This document shows positions 61,916 through 64,000 of a stretch of 64,000 bases of DNA, piece after piece. Every line of letters begins with the position of its first letter. Position 1 is the first letter of the stretch. Source of the stretch: UBA2020 sp964551435 (GTDB lineage: Bacteria; Pseudomonadota; Alphaproteobacteria; Micavibrionales; UBA2020); assembly GCA_964551435.1 (NCBI GenBank), contig CAZKBS010000002.1, forward strand, positions 186,001 through 250,000. The letters run 5' to 3'. Under the pieces are notes generated by a model. It was given only the letters and a program-made list of their open reading frames with translations. It had not been told where the DNA came from and made no database searches. The position numbers and the translations under genes are program-made.

Positions 61916-61920
61916 AAGTC

Positions 61921-62844
61921 CTAGCCGTTGGCCATTTTGGCGACTTCGGCTGCGAAGTCGTCAGCGGCTTTTTCAACGCCTTCGCCCAGTTCGAAGCGGA
62001 CATACTGCGTCAGCTTGACAGGAGCGCCGATGTCTTTGGCGGCTTTTTCAATGACGGCGGAGATTTTGTTCTCGCCATCAATGATGTAGGTCTGGTTCAG
62101 AAGAACGACCTGTTCGTAGTATTTGCGCATGGAGCCTTCGACCATCTTTTCGACGATATCGGCAGGCTTGCCGCTTTGCTTTGCCTTGTCGGCATGCACA
62201 GCGCGCTCGCGCGCAACGGTTTCGGGGTTAAGGCTCTCGACGTCGAGGGCTTCCGGACGCGCCGCCGCGATATGCATCGCCAGCTGACGGCCCAGTGCGC
62301 CCAGTTTGTCTGCATCGCCCGTGGATTCGAGAGCAACCAGAACGCCGATTTTGCCGCGGTTGGGCTGCAGCGCGTTGTGAACGTAGGTGGAAACCACGCC
62401 GTTCGGAACACTCAGCAGCTGCGCGCGGCGCAGGGTCATGTTCTCGCCGATGTTGGCGATCATCTCGGTCAGGCCTTCTTCAGCCGTTTTACCAGCGACT
62501 TGCAGTTTTTTCAGCGCGTCGACATCACCGGTTTTGGTGGTCAGCGCGACATCGGTCAGCTGCGACAGGAACGTCTGGAACTGGTCGTTGCGGGCAACGA
62601 AGTCGGTTTCGGCGTTCAGCTCGATGATCACGCCGGTATTGCCGTTTGCTGCAACACTGACAAGACCTTCGGCAGCGGCGCGGCTGGATTTCTTGGCAGC
62701 GGAGGCGAGGCCTTTCTTGCGCAGGAAGTCCATGGCAGCGTCGATATCGCCGTTGTTTTCAGCCAGCGCTTTTTTGCAGTCCAGCATGCCTGCGCCGGAT
62801 TTTTCGCGCAGTTCTTTCACCATCGATGCGGTTACTTCGGTCAT
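61921..62844 (-). CDS. tsf: Elongation factor Ts
   Basis: A 307-residue EF-Ts. The N-terminal UBA-like part (VKELREKSGAGMLDCKKALA) and the TDFVARNDQF motif that opens EF-Tu's nucleotide pocket are intact. The start at 62844 with GAGGGA upstream is chosen; ten upstream residues in frame are not conserved. It recharges EF-Tu with GTP. Confidence 0.97.
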   Translation of the reverse strand: MTEVTASMVKELREKSGAGMLDCKKALAENNGDIDAAMDFLRKKGLASAAKKSSRAAAEGLVSVAANGNTGVIIELNAETDFVARNDQFQTFLSQLTDVALTTKTGDVDALKKLQVAGKTAEEGLTEMIANIGENMTLRRAQLLSVPNGVVSTYVHNALQPNRGKIGVLVALESTGDADKLGALGRQLAMHIAAARPEALDVESLNPETVARERAVHADKAKQSGKPADIVEKMVEGSMRKYYEQVVLLNQTYIIDGENKISAVIEKAAKDIGAPVKLTQYVRFELGEGVEKAADDFAAEVAKMANG

Positions 62845-62874
62845 TTTTGTATATCCCTCTCTGTTGTGCGCCAT

Positions 62875-62898
62875 CCCCCGGCCGTAAAAGCCGGGGGA
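62875..62898 (-). terminator. Hairpin between rpsB and tsf
   Basis: CCCCCGGC and GCCGGGGG form an 8-base stem with a 7-base loop, 31 bases before the tsf start; no T-run follows on the minus strand. Partial attenuation between rpsB and tsf is known in other bacteria, so an attenuator role is plausible. Confidence 0.5.
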
Positions 62899-62941
62899 GG
62901 CTATTGAAGTGGATGGTTCCTAATCCCTGTAAAGGGGCAGA

Positions 62942-63727
62942 TTAGCCGGCAGCGGCAGCCTTGGCTTCAACCTCTTCGAGGTTTTCAGCAGCCGGGTTTT
63001 CGGAAGCGCCGACGTCCTTGCCGGACTTCGTGACTTCTGCCTGCAGGCCGTCCAGAACCGTTTCAGCGAACAGGTCGCAATACAGGTTGATGGCGCGGGT
63101 TGCGTCGTCGTTGCCGGGGATCATGAAATCCACGCCGTCGGGATCGCAGTTGGTGTCAACAACGCCGAAAACAGGAACGCCAAGGCGTTTTGCTTCGAGG
63201 ATGGCGTTCGACTCTTTCATCACGTCGATCACGACGATGGCATCGGGCAGACCGCCCATGTCTTTAATGCCGCCGAGGGTTTTTTCCAGCTTCTCTTTCT
63301 CCCGTGCGAGGTTCAGCTGTTCTTTCTTGGTCAGCGCGTGCTTGACTTCGGGGTTGTTCAGCATCTCATCCACTTCGCGCAGGCGCTTGATGGAGTTGGA
63401 GATGGTGTTCCAGTTCGTCAGCATGCCGCCGAGCCAGCGGTAGTTGACGTAGTACTGGCCGCAGCGCTGTGCGGTTTCTGCAATTTTCTCGGTCGCCTGG
63501 CGCTTGGTGCCGACGAACAGAACGCGGCCGCCGCCAGCAACGATGTCGCGCAGGTTTTTCAGCGCGTTGTACAGCATCGGAACCGTCAGTTCGAGGTTGA
63601 TGATATGCACGTTGTTGCGGTCACCGAAGATGTAGGGTTTCATCTTGGGGTTCCAGCGGCGGGTGTGGTGGCCGAAGTGAACGCCGGCTTCGAGGAGTTG
63701 GCGCATGGTAAAGGTGGGCATCGTCAT
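62942..63727 (-). CDS. rpsB: 30S ribosomal protein uS2
   Basis: A 261-residue uS2. MRQLLEAGVHFGHHTRRWNP and the VLFVGTKRQATEKIAETAQR segment are family marks; the C-terminal 30 residues are Ala/Glu-rich. The start at 63727 has AAAGGA eight bases upstream; the frame extends to 63787 without support, and the ATG two codons later is also possible. Confidence 0.97.
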   Translation of the reverse strand: MTMPTFTMRQLLEAGVHFGHHTRRWNPKMKPYIFGDRNNVHIINLELTVPMLYNALKNLRDIVAGGGRVLFVGTKRQATEKIAETAQRCGQYYVNYRWLGGMLTNWNTISNSIKRLREVDEMLNNPEVKHALTKKEQLNLAREKEKLEKTLGGIKDMGGLPDAIVVIDVMKESNAILEAKRLGVPVFGVVDTNCDPDGVDFMIPGNDDATRAINLYCDLFAETVLDGLQAEVTKSGKDVGASENPAAENLEEVEAKAAAAG

Positions 63728-63832
63728 GAGGATAGTCCTTTCTCGGTTATACCTCTGCACGCGGATAAGAAGTCCCCTGAGGGACACCGAAGCGACCTTT
63801 TGACAAGACCGCGCACGCGTGCATGCGAATTA

Positions 63833-63851
63833 CATACGAACCATTCGTATG
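63833..63851. promoter_or_regulatory. Palindrome upstream of rpsB
   Basis: CATACGAA-CCA-TTCGTATG is a perfect 8-base inverted repeat about 106 bases upstream of rpsB. It may be part of the rpsB leader RNA or a repressor site. It shares CATAC/GTATG ends with the island palindromes but has a different spacing. Confidence 0.4.
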
Positions 63852-63859
63852 CTTGATGT

Positions 63860-64000
63860 GGGCGGTTTTAACCCCAAACCCCCGCTTTTGCAAGGAAAAC
63901 ATGGCTTTTTGGGCGGTTTTTTGCCCACCCTGCGCCCGCTTGGGCCCGCCAGACGCCCTAAAAGGTTGTTTTTTGCCAATTTCATAAGATTATTGACATA
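63860..64000. other. Window end upstream of rpsB, no gene seen
   Basis: 140 bases, GC-rich then AT-rich at the end (AAGATTATTGACATA). Read on the minus strand, the last bases could hold part of an rpsB promoter, but nothing definite can be said. Confidence 0.3.

Overview
The window joins two different pieces of DNA. Positions 1 to about 23,400 are an accessory, mobilisable island. It is GC-rich and contains hypothetical cargo, a relaxase and coupling protein, an anti-restriction protein, and patches of foreign composition. From about 23,480 to 64,000 is conserved chromosome. Gene content and order there (rpsB-tsf-pyrH-frr-uppS-cdsA-dxr-rseP-bamA-ompH-lpxD-fabZ-lpxA-lpxI-lpxB, LpxI rather than LpxH, mutY divergent from a DciA/DUF721 gene, a ROSE-like thermosensor before hsp20) indicate a Gram-negative alphaproteobacterium. 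I cannot name the genus.

Island, left to right. (a) 1-6153, minus strand: a probable defence operon running HigA-like regulator, then type III-like Mod methyltransferase, then Res helicase-nuclease, then a TrlF-like PHP/ATPase cut by the window edge. The genes overlap or nearly touch, and a perfect TGTAAAG-N5-CTTTACA palindrome lies upstream. (b) 6480-7319: two small conserved mobile-element proteins. (c) 7502-13500: mobilisation module, with an unknown protein, a VirD4/TraG coupling protein carrying a C-terminal J-domain, an array of about 13 tandem hairpins, MobC, and a MOBP-type relaxase whose 3' end looks frameshifted. CATAC-N4-GTATG palindromes recur three times here. No type IV secretion apparatus or integrase is visible. 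(d) 13,622-17,788: an AT-rich unknown gene followed by an 1160-residue RTX protein with a PIN-like N-terminus, a possible immunity/toxin pair. (e) 17,862-20,208: minus-strand envelope-targeted unknowns. (f) 20,400-23,122: a LuxR-type regulator, an ArdC-like anti-restriction protein behind a long inverted repeat, and a Cys-rich small protein. An 11-base match to the IncP nic core lies at 23,126.

Chromosome. After a bidirectional terminator near 23,480 come rpsI/rplM, a type IV pilin-like protein, cutA/cyanophycinase, a zincin-like unknown, a COQ10/RatA-like protein, mutY, dciA, efp, suhB, an OmpA-like Ala/Pro-rich protein, an MsbA-like ABC exporter, rpmE, hsp20, small metabolic genes, valS, a TPR-methyltransferase, fumC and an RHH protein. 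The long minus-strand block from rpsB (63,727) down to an AsmA-like protein (45,533) then couples translation and nucleotide metabolism to isoprenoid, phospholipid, lipid A and outer-membrane biogenesis.

The most interesting unexplained signals are the hairpin array before mobC (stems vary, loops and spacers are conserved), the HigA-controlled Mod-Res-TrlF cluster, the PIN-RTX protein with its AT-rich partner, and the recurrent CATAC palindromes. All functional assignments come from reading motifs by eye; no database search was run.
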